Program-made: the position numbers and the translations under genes
Notes under the pieces: generated by a model
The model's database searches: none
Seen by the model: only the letters and a program-made list of their open reading frames with translations
Told to the model about the DNA's origin: nothing
Assembly: GCA_040385105.1 (NCBI GenBank)
Contig: JAZKHY010000033.1
Coordinates: 32,782-96,781 of the forward strand
Direction of reading: 5' to 3'
Source: JACMQX01 sp040385105
Lineage (GTDB): Bacteria > Pseudomonadota > Gammaproteobacteria > Burkholderiales > Burkholderiaceae_C
DNA: 64,000 nucleotides
In this document: piece after piece, positions 1 through 7,525 of the stretch
Layout of the letters: every line of letters starts with the position of its first letter
Position numbering within the stretch: position 1 is the first letter of the stretch

Positions 1-137
1 CGCCGGATGCCAACGGCGCCTTCCACCTGGACTTCCAGGACCGGCAGTGGGCCGTGACGCCGGGGCAGTCCGCCGTGCTGTACGACGGCGAGGTGTGCCT
101 CGGCGGCGGGGTGATTTCGGGCTTCCGCCAGGTCTAG
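1..137 (+). CDS. mnmA: tRNA-specific 2-thiouridylase MnmA, C-terminal fragment
   Basis: Only the last 44 codons are in the window, read from base 3 to the TAG at 135-137. The visible residues include WAVTPGQSAVLYDGEVCLGG, which matches the conserved C-terminal beta-barrel end of MnmA (TrmU). This enzyme thiolates the wobble uridine (U34) of Lys, Glu and Gln tRNAs. The stop codon overlaps the stop codon of the convergent gene on the other strand. Identification rests on this short tail, but the motif is distinctive. The gene belongs to the chromosomal flank, not to the photosynthesis cluster. Confidence 0.85.
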   Translation, partial: PDANGAFHLDFQDRQWAVTPGQSAVLYDGEVCLGGGVISGFRQV

Positions 138-529
138 ATCGGCACCAGTTGCCGCTCGGGCACACGCTGGGCAAAGAAGGGAAGCAGGGCGTTGATACGG
201 TTGCGGGCTTCGAGCTGGCCGCGCTCCTTGGCGATGCACTGGAACAGGTCGGCCCGCAGCAACCAGAGGTCAAGGCTTTCGCGGCTGCGGTAGATCGCCA
301 GGGTCATGCGGTCGCGCACGGCCTCCGGGCAATCGTGCACTGCGGCGGCCATTTCCTTCTTGATCAGCCAGTCGGGCGCGCGTGAAACCGTCGGGGCGGC
401 CAGCTCCGCCGGGCCGACGGAGGAGCTGACGTCCTCCTGCCGGATGAGGCTGCTGTCAAAAGCTTGAGTCGCAGCGCTGGACCTGCGGATATCCCGAAAC
501 CACTGTGTGAATGACGACGTGGAAGCCAT
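134..529 (-). CDS. hypothetical protein, 131 aa
   Basis: No family is recognised. The start at 529 was chosen because an AGGAG sits 8 bases upstream of the ATG; longer in-frame starts (GTG at 571, ATG at 559) have no comparable site. The protein is soluble-looking, with a Ser-rich N-terminus followed by a charged, probably helical half rich in Arg, Glu and Leu. It shows no signal peptide and no obvious catalytic motif. It lies downstream of ssb in the same direction, behind a strong hairpin, and ends convergently with mnmA with overlapping stop codons. Coding status is supported by the ribosome binding site and the snug fit between neighbours. Confidence 0.6.
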   Translation of the reverse strand: MASTSSFTQWFRDIRRSSAATQAFDSSLIRQEDVSSSVGPAELAAPTVSRAPDWLIKKEMAAAVHDCPEAVRDRMTLAIYRSRESLDLWLLRADLFQCIAKERGQLEARNRINALLPFFAQRVPERQLVPI

Positions 530-650
530 GCCTGTAACTCCTGCACCGATAAATTGCATCGGTGTGGACACAGTTTGTGCCTCGCAGCAACGAGGTTCAA
601 TCGGCCAGATCGCCTCCGGCCATTCGGCTCAGGGTGTTTTCCCGGGGGTA

Positions 651-683
651 GCACCCGGCTCCGGTGAACGCCGGAGCCGGTGC
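651..683. terminator. strong GC-rich hairpin downstream of ssb
   Basis: A 13-bp stem with one bulged C (651-664 against 671-683) closes a 6-base loop between the ssb stop and the next gene. There is no T-run on either side, so it may end transcription inefficiently, act with Rho, or protect the 3' end of the ssb transcript. Confidence 0.5.
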
Positions 684-694
684 CTGACAAGGCG

Positions 695-1192
695 TCAGAA
701 CGGGATGTCGTCGTCCATGTCGTCAAAGCCGCTGGACGACTTAGCGGGCGCCTGCTGGCGCGGTGCCGGCGCAGCCGACTGGCGCGGCGCTGCGGGAGGG
801 CGCGAATAGCTGCCACCACCGCCGCCGCCCTCTTCGCCACCCGGGCCGCCCATGCCTTCGCGCCCACCCAGCAGCTGCATTTCAGTGGCGATGATGTCCA
901 CCGTGTTCTTCTCGATGCCGTCCTGCCCGGTGTACTTGCCGTACTTCAGGCGGCCTTCGACGTAGATGGGCCGCCCCTTCTTGACATATTCCCCGGCGAT
1001 TTCGGCCAGGCGGTCATAGAACGTGACGCGGTGCCACTGGGTGTCTTCGACGGTTTCGCCGGTGTTCTTGTCCTTGCGCCGGCTGGAGGTGGCCACGCTG
1101 ACATTGGCCACCGCCTGGCCCGAGGGCAGGTAACGGATTTCGGGGTCGCGGCCGCAGTTGCCGACGAGGATGACTTTGTTGACGGATGCCAT
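695..1192 (-). CDS. ssb: single-stranded DNA-binding protein SSB
   Basis: This is the 165-residue SSB that coats single-stranded DNA during replication, repair and recombination. The N-terminal OB fold (about residues 1-110) starts MASVNKVILVGNCGRDPEIR and contains the family pattern WHRVTFYDRLAEIA. A Gly/Pro/Gln-rich linker follows, and the acidic tip DDMDDDIPF recruits partner proteins. It sits directly downstream of the MFS gene on the same strand. From general knowledge, ssb and an MFS gene often neighbour uvrA in Burkholderiales; here uvrA is about 59 kb away, on the far side of the photosynthesis cluster. Confidence 0.97.
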   Translation of the reverse strand: MASVNKVILVGNCGRDPEIRYLPSGQAVANVSVATSSRRKDKNTGETVEDTQWHRVTFYDRLAEIAGEYVKKGRPIYVEGRLKYGKYTGQDGIEKNTVDIIATEMQLLGGREGMGGPGGEEGGGGGGSYSRPPAAPRQSAAPAPRQQAPAKSSSGFDDMDDDIPF

Positions 1193-1232
1193 GGAGGGTT
1201 CCTCGGAAAAGTGTGTCTTGGGGGTGTGCGGA

Positions 1233-2477
1233 TTATGCGGCTTTGCGGCGGGTGCCCGGTATGGATTGCATCGGCCATGCGACCATCAGCCACAGCAGCA
1301 TCACCGCGGCGCAGGCGCCAAACAGGCCGGCCGGGCCCCAGGCCTTGGCCAGCGTGCCGCCCAGCGCCCCGCCGGCAAAGAAGCCCAGCGACTGCAACGT
1401 GTTGTAAAAGCCCAGTGCAGCGCCGCGCGCATGCGGTGGCGCGGCCCGTGAAGCGATGCTGGGCTGGCAGGCTTCCAGCACGTTGGAAGCGCAGAAGAAC
1501 ACGAACAGCGCCAGCGACAGGCCGGCAATGCCCGGGCTGCCGGCCGCCAGCAGCGCAAGCCCCGCCTGGACCAGCGCGATCAGCCCGACAGCGCCCAGGA
1601 AGACCGCGCGCAGGTAGCCGCGGCGCTCCAGCGGGAACAGCGTCAGCCCCATGACGATGAACGAGCCGAACACGGCCGGCAGGTATACCCACCAGTGATG
1701 CTCCTTGGGCAGGCCGGCGTCCACCAGCAGCGCCGGCACAGCCACCCACATCGCCAGCAGCACCGCATGCAGCACGAACACGCCGAAGTTCAGGCGCAGC
1801 GTCGGCACATGGCGCAGCACCTCGGCCAGGCTGCCGCGCGCCGGGTTCTTCTGCCGCGCCGGCTCGGGCGGCACCATCCAGATCACCACGGCAACCCCGG
1901 TCAACGCCAGCACCCCGGTGATGACAAACAGGCCGGACAGCCCTGCCCACGCCGTCAGCAGCGGCGCCGCCACGAGCGACACGGCGAACATCAGCCCGAT
2001 GCTGGCGCCCACCAGCGCCATGGCGCGGGTGCGGACTTCATCCCGGGTCTGGTCTGCCAGCAGTGCAGTGACCACGGCCGACACGGCGCCCGCGCCCTGC
2101 AGCGAGCGGCCGGCGATCAGGCCTGTCAGCGTGTCTGCTGCGGCAGCCAGGAAGCTGCCTGCCGCAAACACCAGCAGGCCAAAGACGATGACGCGTTTGC
2201 GGCCCAGCCTGTCGGAGGCCATGCCGAAGGGCAGCTGCAGCGCGCCCTGCGTCAGTCCGTAAATGCCCATGGCAAGCCCGATCAGGGCCGGGTCATCGCC
2301 GCCCGGGTACTTGTGGGCCTCCAGCGCAAAGACGGGCAGCACAAGAAACAGGCCCAGCATCCGCAGCGCATAGATGAAGGCCAGCGAACCGCTCGCGCGC
2401 CGCTCGGTCGCGGTCATGCCGGGGGCCGGGCTTGCATCGGGGATGGGAACGCTGGAAGAGGCAGGATGGACGGACAC
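1233..2477 (-). CDS. major facilitator superfamily transporter (YajR-like)
   Basis: This 414-residue protein has about twelve hydrophobic segments and the MFS loop 2-3 signature GMASDRLGRKRVI. The family comprises proton-coupled exporters of the inner membrane; the substrate cannot be read from sequence. The start used is a GTG; an in-frame ATG at 2417 (MTATERRASG) is a plausible alternative that would remove an unconserved leader. It lies upstream of ssb on the same strand with a 40-bp gap, and 47 bp downstream of cbbR. The pairing with ssb suggests old chromosomal synteny rather than a photosynthetic role. Confidence 0.85.
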   Translation of the reverse strand: MSVHPASSSVPIPDASPAPGMTATERRASGSLAFIYALRMLGLFLVLPVFALEAHKYPGGDDPALIGLAMGIYGLTQGALQLPFGMASDRLGRKRVIVFGLLVFAAGSFLAAAADTLTGLIAGRSLQGAGAVSAVVTALLADQTRDEVRTRAMALVGASIGLMFAVSLVAAPLLTAWAGLSGLFVITGVLALTGVAVVIWMVPPEPARQKNPARGSLAEVLRHVPTLRLNFGVFVLHAVLLAMWVAVPALLVDAGLPKEHHWWVYLPAVFGSFIVMGLTLFPLERRGYLRAVFLGAVGLIALVQAGLALLAAGSPGIAGLSLALFVFFCASNVLEACQPSIASRAAPPHARGAALGFYNTLQSLGFFAGGALGGTLAKAWGPAGLFGACAAVMLLWLMVAWPMQSIPGTRRKAA

Positions 2478-2524
2478 GCGGGCGCTTTGGCTTCAATGGC
2501 AACTGCCGATTGTCCCTGATCGGG

Positions 2525-3478
2525 TCAATCCGCTGCCATCGCCCGGTCCTGCAGGCTCACATGCCGGCCGAAATGCCCTGCCAGGAAGACTTCGCCGCGC
2601 TCCAGCACAAAATAACGGAAGGCCTCTGCTGCGGGGGACATCAGCTTGGAGAGCGTGTGCACCACGTTCCAGGCACGTACCACCGGCGCGCCCTCCACAT
2701 CCAGCACCGCGATCAGCCGGTTGTCGAGCTCCAGGCCAATGGTGTGCAACGACAGGAAGCTCAGGCCCATGCCCGCCATGACGGCCTGCTTGATGGTCTC
2801 GTTGCTCGACATCTCCATCGCCACACGCGGCTCGAAGCGGGCGGTCTCGAAAAAATTCTCCATCGCCGCCCGGGTGCCCGAGCCTTCCTCGCGCAGGATG
2901 AAAGGGTGAGGCCGCAGGGCCTCGACCGTCTGGTGGCCCTGCGCGAGCAGCGGGTGGCCAGGAGGTGCGACGAAAACATGGGGGTGGGCGGCAAACGGCT
3001 CGGCCCGCGTGGCGAGTTCCCTGGGCGGTCTGCCCATGATGGCAATGTCCACCTCGTTGGCCTGCAGCATCCGGACCAGCTGCTCCCGGTTGCCCGTCGC
3101 CAGCCGCACCTCGATGCCGGTGTGCTCGCGGCGGAACTCCGCAAGCATGCGCGGCAGGAAATACTCTGCCGTGCTGACCATGCCGATCGTCAGCGTGCCG
3201 ATCTCAAGCCGCTGCAGCCTGGCGGCCGCATCCTCGGCGTCCTTCAGCGTGGACAGCATGCGCCGCGCAAAGACCAGCATGTATTCACCGGGCGTCGTCA
3301 GCGTGACCTGCCGGCCCTGCCGCTCAAAAAGCGGCATGCCGACGTGACCCTCCAGCTCCTTGACCTGCATCGTGACTGCCGGCGGGGTGAGGTGCAGGGC
3401 CTGCGCTGCCTTGGCGAAGCTCAGGTGCCTGGCGACCTCGCTGAACACCCGCAACTGGCGGAAGGTCGCATTTTTCAT
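2525..3478 (-). CDS. cbbR: LysR-type regulator CbbR
   Basis: This 317-residue LysR-type protein has an N-terminal winged helix-turn-helix (about residues 5-65, containing FAKAAQALHLTPPAVTMQVK) and a periplasmic-binding-protein-like effector domain. The sequence and its divergence from cbbS identify it as CbbR, the activator of Calvin-cycle genes that senses metabolites such as RuBP or NADPH. The ATG lies 106 bp from the cbbS start, so the shared intergenic region is the expected regulatory target. The partner gene cbbL normally found next to cbbR is missing. Confidence 0.88.
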   Translation of the reverse strand: MKNATFRQLRVFSEVARHLSFAKAAQALHLTPPAVTMQVKELEGHVGMPLFERQGRQVTLTTPGEYMLVFARRMLSTLKDAEDAAARLQRLEIGTLTIGMVSTAEYFLPRMLAEFRREHTGIEVRLATGNREQLVRMLQANEVDIAIMGRPPRELATRAEPFAAHPHVFVAPPGHPLLAQGHQTVEALRPHPFILREEGSGTRAAMENFFETARFEPRVAMEMSSNETIKQAVMAGMGLSFLSLHTIGLELDNRLIAVLDVEGAPVVRAWNVVHTLSKLMSPAAEAFRYFVLERGEVFLAGHFGRHVSLQDRAMAAD

Positions 3479-3584
3479 TAAGCAATACCTGAATCGAAGT
3501 TAAACAAATATTGAATTTACCTTAACTCTTTGCCTTCCTACAGTCAACTCCAGCCTCAAAGATCAACCCCCGGAGCAATACCCC
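3479..3584. promoter_or_regulatory. cbbR/cbbS divergent regulatory region
   Basis: The 106 bp between the divergent genes holds an AT-rich block at about 3499-3525 with repeated TTA/TAA half-sites, as expected for a CbbR (LysR T-N11-A type) binding region. A GGAG ribosome binding site at 3572-3575 precedes the cbbS ATG by 9 bases. In typical form IC operons this region leads into cbbL; here it leads straight into cbbS. The exact -35 and -10 cannot be fixed by eye. Confidence 0.55.
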
Positions 3585-4004
3585 ATGCGCATCACCCAAG
3601 GCACCTTCTCGTTTCTGCCGGTACTCACCGATACGCAGATCACCGCACAGATCGAGTATTGCCTGGCCAGGGGCTGGGCCGTGTTCATCGAATACGCCGA
3701 CGATGCTCATCAGCGCAATACCTCCTGGGAGATGTACGGCAACCCGATGTGCGATCTGGATGACCAGGTCCGCATCCTGATGGAGATCAACAATTGCCGC
3801 AGGACCTTCGCGAACCGGTATGTGCGCGTCAAGGCGTTCGACCCTGCACATGGCACAGGATCGGTGGTGATGTCGTTCCTGGTGAACCGTCCAGAACATG
3901 AGTCCCGTTTCCGGCTGATCCGCACCGAAGAGCCGGATCGCAGCATGCGCGATGCCGCCTTCAGCCACGCGGTGCATCGCGAGCCTGAAGGCGCGCGCTG
4001 CTGA
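3585..4004 (+). CDS. cbbS: RuBisCO small subunit (form IC), orphan
   Basis: This 139-residue protein starts MRITQGTFSFLPVLTD and carries WEMYGNP and RPEHESRF-type segments typical of red-type form IC small subunits. In a complete enzyme eight small subunits cap the CbbL octamer. No cbbL lies upstream: the preceding gene is the divergent cbbR. It has a clear ribosome binding site, and cbbF follows after 15 bp, so transcription and translation look intact. The likely history is loss of cbbL with retention of promoter and cbbS; the large subunit could also be encoded elsewhere. Family identity is sure, function in this setting is not. Confidence 0.92.
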   Translation: MRITQGTFSFLPVLTDTQITAQIEYCLARGWAVFIEYADDAHQRNTSWEMYGNPMCDLDDQVRILMEINNCRRTFANRYVRVKAFDPAHGTGSVVMSFLVNRPEHESRFRLIRTEEPDRSMRDAAFSHAVHREPEGARC

Positions 4005-4019
4005 GCACCGGTCATCCAG

Positions 4020-5087
4020 ATGATGACGCTGACCCAGTACCTGATCGGGCAGCGCCGGCGCCTTCCCCATGCCAGCGGCGAGCTCGATTCGCTGATCCTG
4101 GACGTGTCGATCGCCTGCAAGGCGATTGCCCGGGCCGTGGCATTCGGCGAGCTGGGCAATGCCAGCGGCAACGCCGCCGGCACGGTCAATATCCAGGGAG
4201 AGGTGCAGAAGAAGCTGGACATCATCAGCAACGAGATGTTCATCCGCACCGCTGAATGGTCGGGCCACCTGGCAGGCATGGCGTCAGAAGAGATGGATCT
4301 GCCCCGGCAGATTCCCGAGAACCATGGGCGCGGCAAATACCTGCTGGTGTTTGACCCGCTGGACGGCTCCTCCAACATTGACGTGAACATGACGGCGGGC
4401 AGCATCTTCTCCATCCTGCGCGCCCCGCAGGACGTCGTGGCATCGGGATGCGACGTGACCGAGGCGCATTTCCTGCAACCCGGCAGCACCCAGGTGGCAG
4501 CCGGCTATGCGCTCTATGGCCCGGTGACCATGCTGGTGCTCACCGTAGGCAATGGCGTGGCCGGCTTCACGCTGGACCCGAACCTGGGCGAATTCAAGCT
4601 CACCCACCCCGGCATCAAGGTCCCGGAGGACACGCGCGAATTCGCCATCAATGCATCCGACAGCCGTTTCTGGGAGCCGCCGGTCAAGCGCTACGTGGAC
4701 GAATGCGTCGCGGGAATCATGGGCCCGCGCGGCAAGGACTTCAACATGCGCTGGATCGCGTCCATGGTGGCCGAGGCGCATCGCATCCTGATGCGCGGCG
4801 GTGTGTTCATGTACCCGCGCGACTCCGGCGAGCCTGACCGGGCCGGGCGGGTGCGCCTGCTGTACGAGGCCAACCCGATCGGAATGGTGATGGAGCAGGC
4901 GGGCGGCAGGGCCAGTACGGGGCGCCAGCCGGTGCTGGACGTGCAGCCGTCTTCACTGCACCAGCGCATCGGCCTGGTGTTCGGTTCGAAGAACGAGGTG
5001 GAACGCATTGAGCGTTACCACGCCGAGCCCGCAGCAGCAGCAAGAGACGACTCGCTGTTCATGGAGCGCAGCCTGTTTCTTCACTGA
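4020..5087 (+). CDS. cbbF: fructose-1,6-bisphosphatase class I
   Basis: This 355-residue enzyme hydrolyses fructose 1,6-bisphosphate in the Calvin cycle and gluconeogenesis. The metal-binding signature FDPLDGSSNIDVN is present at about residues 117-129, and further family blocks include MRWIASMVAEAHR and GGVFMYPRD. Length is normal for the class. It follows cbbS by 15 bp and is probably co-transcribed under CbbR control. The ribosome binding site is weak, and the second ATG at 4023 could also serve. No other Calvin-cycle gene follows, which makes the cbb locus unusually short. Confidence 0.93.
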   Translation: MMTLTQYLIGQRRRLPHASGELDSLILDVSIACKAIARAVAFGELGNASGNAAGTVNIQGEVQKKLDIISNEMFIRTAEWSGHLAGMASEEMDLPRQIPENHGRGKYLLVFDPLDGSSNIDVNMTAGSIFSILRAPQDVVASGCDVTEAHFLQPGSTQVAAGYALYGPVTMLVLTVGNGVAGFTLDPNLGEFKLTHPGIKVPEDTREFAINASDSRFWEPPVKRYVDECVAGIMGPRGKDFNMRWIASMVAEAHRILMRGGVFMYPRDSGEPDRAGRVRLLYEANPIGMVMEQAGGRASTGRQPVLDVQPSSLHQRIGLVFGSKNEVERIERYHAEPAAAARDDSLFMERSLFLH

Positions 5088-5120
5088 AACAATCGCGCGC
5101 TCACTGCGTCGTCACGCGAA

Positions 5121-5156
5121 TTGTGACTGGACGGTAAAGAAATACACTGTCCAGTC
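5121..5156 (+). promoter_or_regulatory. HiPIP promoter with embedded 8-bp palindrome
   Basis: A sigma70-like promoter is visible: TTGTGA at 5121-5126, a 16-bp spacer, and TACACT at 5143-5148. A perfect inverted repeat GACTGGAC/GTCCAGTC (5125-5132 and 5149-5156, 16-bp spacing) overlaps the -35 and ends just after the -10. That position suits a repressor operator; the binding protein is unknown. Confidence 0.5.
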
Positions 5157-5205
5157 TTTCGTGGCATCATCCGTAAACCCACGTTGTCATACAAGGAGAT
5201 ACTCC

Positions 5206-5523
5206 ATGAAAAACACCAACCGCCGCGTGTTCCTGGTGCAGGTTGCCGCAGGCAGCTCTGCACTGGCCGCTACACAGGCCATGGCCCAGGCCGCCGCCCC
5301 CAAGGTCGATGAAAAAGACCCGCAGGCCGCCGCCCTCGGCTATGCCGCCGACACCACCAAGGTGGACAAGAAGAAATTCCCCAAGCATTCCGCCGAGCAG
5401 AAGTGCAGCGGCTGCCAGCTGTATACGGGCAAGCCCAAGGAAGCTGCCGGCCCCTGCCCGCTGTTCGCAGGCAAGCAGGTCGCGGCCAATGGCTGGTGCA
5501 GCGCCTGGGTCAAGAAGGCCTGA
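5206..5523 (+). CDS. hip: high-potential iron-sulfur protein (HiPIP)
   Basis: This 105-residue periplasmic electron carrier holds one 4Fe-4S cluster on Cys67, Cys70, Cys84 and Cys98 (KCSGCQLY, GPCPLF, NGWCSAW). The N-terminus has a twin-arginine-type signal (NRRVFLVQVAAG) ending near AMAQA, as expected because the cluster is inserted before export. In purple bacteria such as Rubrivivax, HiPIP is a soluble donor to the reaction-centre cytochrome PufC, which fits its place at the edge of this cluster. AAGGAG lies 6 bases before the ATG. It has its own promoter and ends convergently with the next gene. Confidence 0.93.
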   Translation: MKNTNRRVFLVQVAAGSSALAATQAMAQAAAPKVDEKDPQAAALGYAADTTKVDKKKFPKHSAEQKCSGCQLYTGKPKEAAGPCPLFAGKQVAANGWCSAWVKKA

Positions 5524-5537
5524 CCCGGCGGCCGGTG

Positions 5538-5804
5538 CTATTTCTTCCAGCGGCGCCAGATGTCGGCGCCGTGCGCGAGCCCTGCTGCCAGGAGGCATGC
5601 GGCGACCCACAGGGCGCCCGATCCGGCGAGCGCTGAGCGCAATGCCAGCATCAGGCACAGCCCCGATGCAATGTTGAGCGCATAGTCGTGCACGGCAACG
5701 CCATGCCCGGTCATCCGGTGATACAGCGCCAGCGCAAGCGCTTCGAGCACCGTGACCGCGATCACCGCGTCGACCAGCATGACAATGGGCAGTTCGCCGT
5801 TCAT
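5538..5804 (-). CDS. small membrane protein of unknown function, 88 aa
   Basis: This is not a family I recognise. The protein has three hydrophobic stretches (roughly residues 6-27, 38-58 and 65-80) and a basic C-terminus WRRWKK. The ATG at 5804 was chosen because it overlaps the tspO stop as ATGA, the usual arrangement for translational coupling; the longer reading frame upstream lies inside tspO. Coupling to tspO and position beside bchP suggest a membrane role linked to tetrapyrrole or photosystem physiology, but this is inference from context only. Confidence 0.6.
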   Translation of the reverse strand: MNGELPIVMLVDAVIAVTVLEALALALYHRMTGHGVAVHDYALNIASGLCLMLALRSALAGSGALWVAACLLAAGLAHGADIWRRWKK

Positions 5805-6289
5805 GGCCCGAACGGCCCGTTCAGGCGGACCGTCGCCCAATTGAGCGCGCCTGCGAAGGCAATCCACACCAGGTAGGGCGCGAGCAGCACGCTGGCCTTG
5901 CGCGACCAGCGGCCCAGCACCAGCATCAACACCAGCACGGACAACCAGAGCAGGCCCACCTCCAGCAAGGCCCAGTCAGGCCGCCGCAGCCTGAAGTACA
6001 GCAAGCTCCACAGCACATTGAGAAAGCCGTTGAGCGCAAACAGCGCCAGCAGCCATTCGCGGCTGGCCTTGTCGGGCGCTGTGCGCCAGGCCGCAACGCC
6101 CGAGGCCGCCGCCAGCGCGAAGATGACGGTCCAGGCTGGCCCGAAGGCCCAGTCCGGCGGCTTCCAGGACGGCTGGGCCAGGCTGCGGTACCAGGGCCCC
6201 AGGTCGGTCATCAGCGCGCCGAGGCCGGCCACCAGCGTGGCTGCCAGCGCCGCCAGCAGCACAGGGAGAAAGGCACGCCTGCCGCTCAT
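5801..6289 (-). CDS. tspO: TspO/CrtK tryptophan-rich sensory protein
   Basis: This 162-residue integral membrane protein has five hydrophobic helices and the family pattern PSWKPPDWAFGPAWT, with W/P-rich loops and LNGFLNVLWSLLYF. TspO proteins bind porphyrins; in Rhodobacter TspO tunes photosynthesis gene expression in response to oxygen by affecting tetrapyrrole efflux. The start at 6289 (MSGRRAFLP) matches the usual family N-terminus; the longer frame would read through the bchP-tspO gap. It lies 25 bp after bchP and is coupled to the small gene behind it. Confidence 0.93.
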   Translation of the reverse strand: MSGRRAFLPVLLAALAATLVAGLGALMTDLGPWYRSLAQPSWKPPDWAFGPAWTVIFALAAASGVAAWRTAPDKASREWLLALFALNGFLNVLWSLLYFRLRRPDWALLEVGLLWLSVLVLMLVLGRWSRKASVLLAPYLVWIAFAGALNWATVRLNGPFGP

Positions 6290-6314
6290 GACCCGCCCGC
6301 CGCCATGCCGGTGC

Positions 6315-7520
6315 TCACACCCGCGCCAGTCCCAGCAGGTGCGCCATGTCCTTGAAGAAGATCCGCACATGGGCCATCGGCTTCTTGCGCACGAGTTCCT
6401 TGTTCATGTAGGACTCGAAGGTCAGCTGCTGCACGTCCCGGTCTTCGCAGATCTTGACGAAGCGCTCGCGCCGGCGGTCACTGGCATACCAGAACCACTG
6501 CATGATGCCGAGCACCCGGAACACCGTGCCATGCGCCTTCATGAAACGCTTGCGGGCCAGCCGCAGCGCGCTTGCGTCACCGGTGCGAAGCAGTTCACCC
6601 ACGGCCTGCGCGGCGAGCTGGCCGCCCACCATGGCGTAGTAGATGCCTTCGCCTGACGCAGGCGCGACCACGCCGGCAGCATCGCCGGCCAGCACCACAT
6701 CGCGGCCGTTGTCCCAGCGCGGCAGGGGCTTCATTGGCAGTGGCGCGCCTTCACGGCGCAGGGTTTCGGCATGCTGCAGGCCTGATGCCTCGCGCAGCCC
6801 GCCGACGGCCCCGCGCAGCGAAAAGCCCTTGTCGGCGCTGCCGGTACCGATGCTCAGCGTGTCACCGTGCGGAAACACCCAGCCATAGAAGTCAGGCGAC
6901 AGCGTGCCCTGGTAGAACACGTCGCAGCGCGAGCCGTCGTAGCCCTGTGGCTTGACGGCAGGCGCGCGCACGATCTCGTGGTACGCGAAGACGTAGCGGG
7001 TCCGCTCGGCGCCGGGCACCGCCTGCCGCGCGACTTCCGAGCGCGCGCCATCGGCGCCGATGACAGCCAGCGCACGCACGCTGGCCGGCGTGCCTTCGCC
7101 ACGCTGGTGGCGCAATCGCGCATGGAAGTGCACCACGCTCACGCCGTCGGCATCGCGCGTCAGCCTGTCAAAACTGCCGGCGCGCCGGATGGCCCCGGCC
7201 GCCGCCGCCCGCTCGCGCAGCCATTCGTCGAAATCCTCGCGATTGACCATGCCGACGAATCCGTCATCGATCGGTATGTCCACCCGGTGGTTGCGCGGCG
7301 ACACCATCCGCGCGGAACGGGCACGCGCCACGAGCAGGTGGTCGGGGATGCCGAAGTCCCTGATGAGCCTTGGCGGAATCGCGCCGCCGCAGGGCTTCAC
7401 CCGCCCCGCGCGGTCCAGCAGCAGCACGGTGCGGCCCTGCCTTGCAAGCTCATGGGCCGCAGTGGCGCCGGCCGGGCCGCCGCCCACCACCACCACGTCA
7501 AAGGTTTCGATCTGGTTCAT
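6315..7520 (-). CDS. bchP: geranylgeranyl reductase BchP
   Basis: This 401-residue flavoenzyme reduces the geranylgeranyl tail of bacteriochlorophyll to phytyl with NADPH. The N-terminal FAD-binding motif VVVVGGGPAGATAAHELA is at about residues 9-26, and the second FAD block DVVLAGDAAGVVAPASGEG is also present. The ATG at 7520 has an upstream AGGTGAG. The reading frame stays open far upstream, but that part lies antiparallel to nothing real and runs over the next gene in another frame. The order bchG - PucC-family gene - bchP matches purple bacterial clusters. Confidence 0.95.
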   Translation of the reverse strand: MNQIETFDVVVVGGGPAGATAAHELARQGRTVLLLDRAGRVKPCGGAIPPRLIRDFGIPDHLLVARARSARMVSPRNHRVDIPIDDGFVGMVNREDFDEWLRERAAAAGAIRRAGSFDRLTRDADGVSVVHFHARLRHQRGEGTPASVRALAVIGADGARSEVARQAVPGAERTRYVFAYHEIVRAPAVKPQGYDGSRCDVFYQGTLSPDFYGWVFPHGDTLSIGTGSADKGFSLRGAVGGLREASGLQHAETLRREGAPLPMKPLPRWDNGRDVVLAGDAAGVVAPASGEGIYYAMVGGQLAAQAVGELLRTGDASALRLARKRFMKAHGTVFRVLGIMQWFWYASDRRRERFVKICEDRDVQQLTFESYMNKELVRKKPMAHVRIFFKDMAHLLGLARV

Positions 7521-7525
7521 CGCAC

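Noticed and set aside
651..683. Calling the strong hairpin a certain intrinsic terminator of ssb
   Set aside because: The stem is very stable but neither strand has a T-run after it, so only a cautious terminator-like call is justified.
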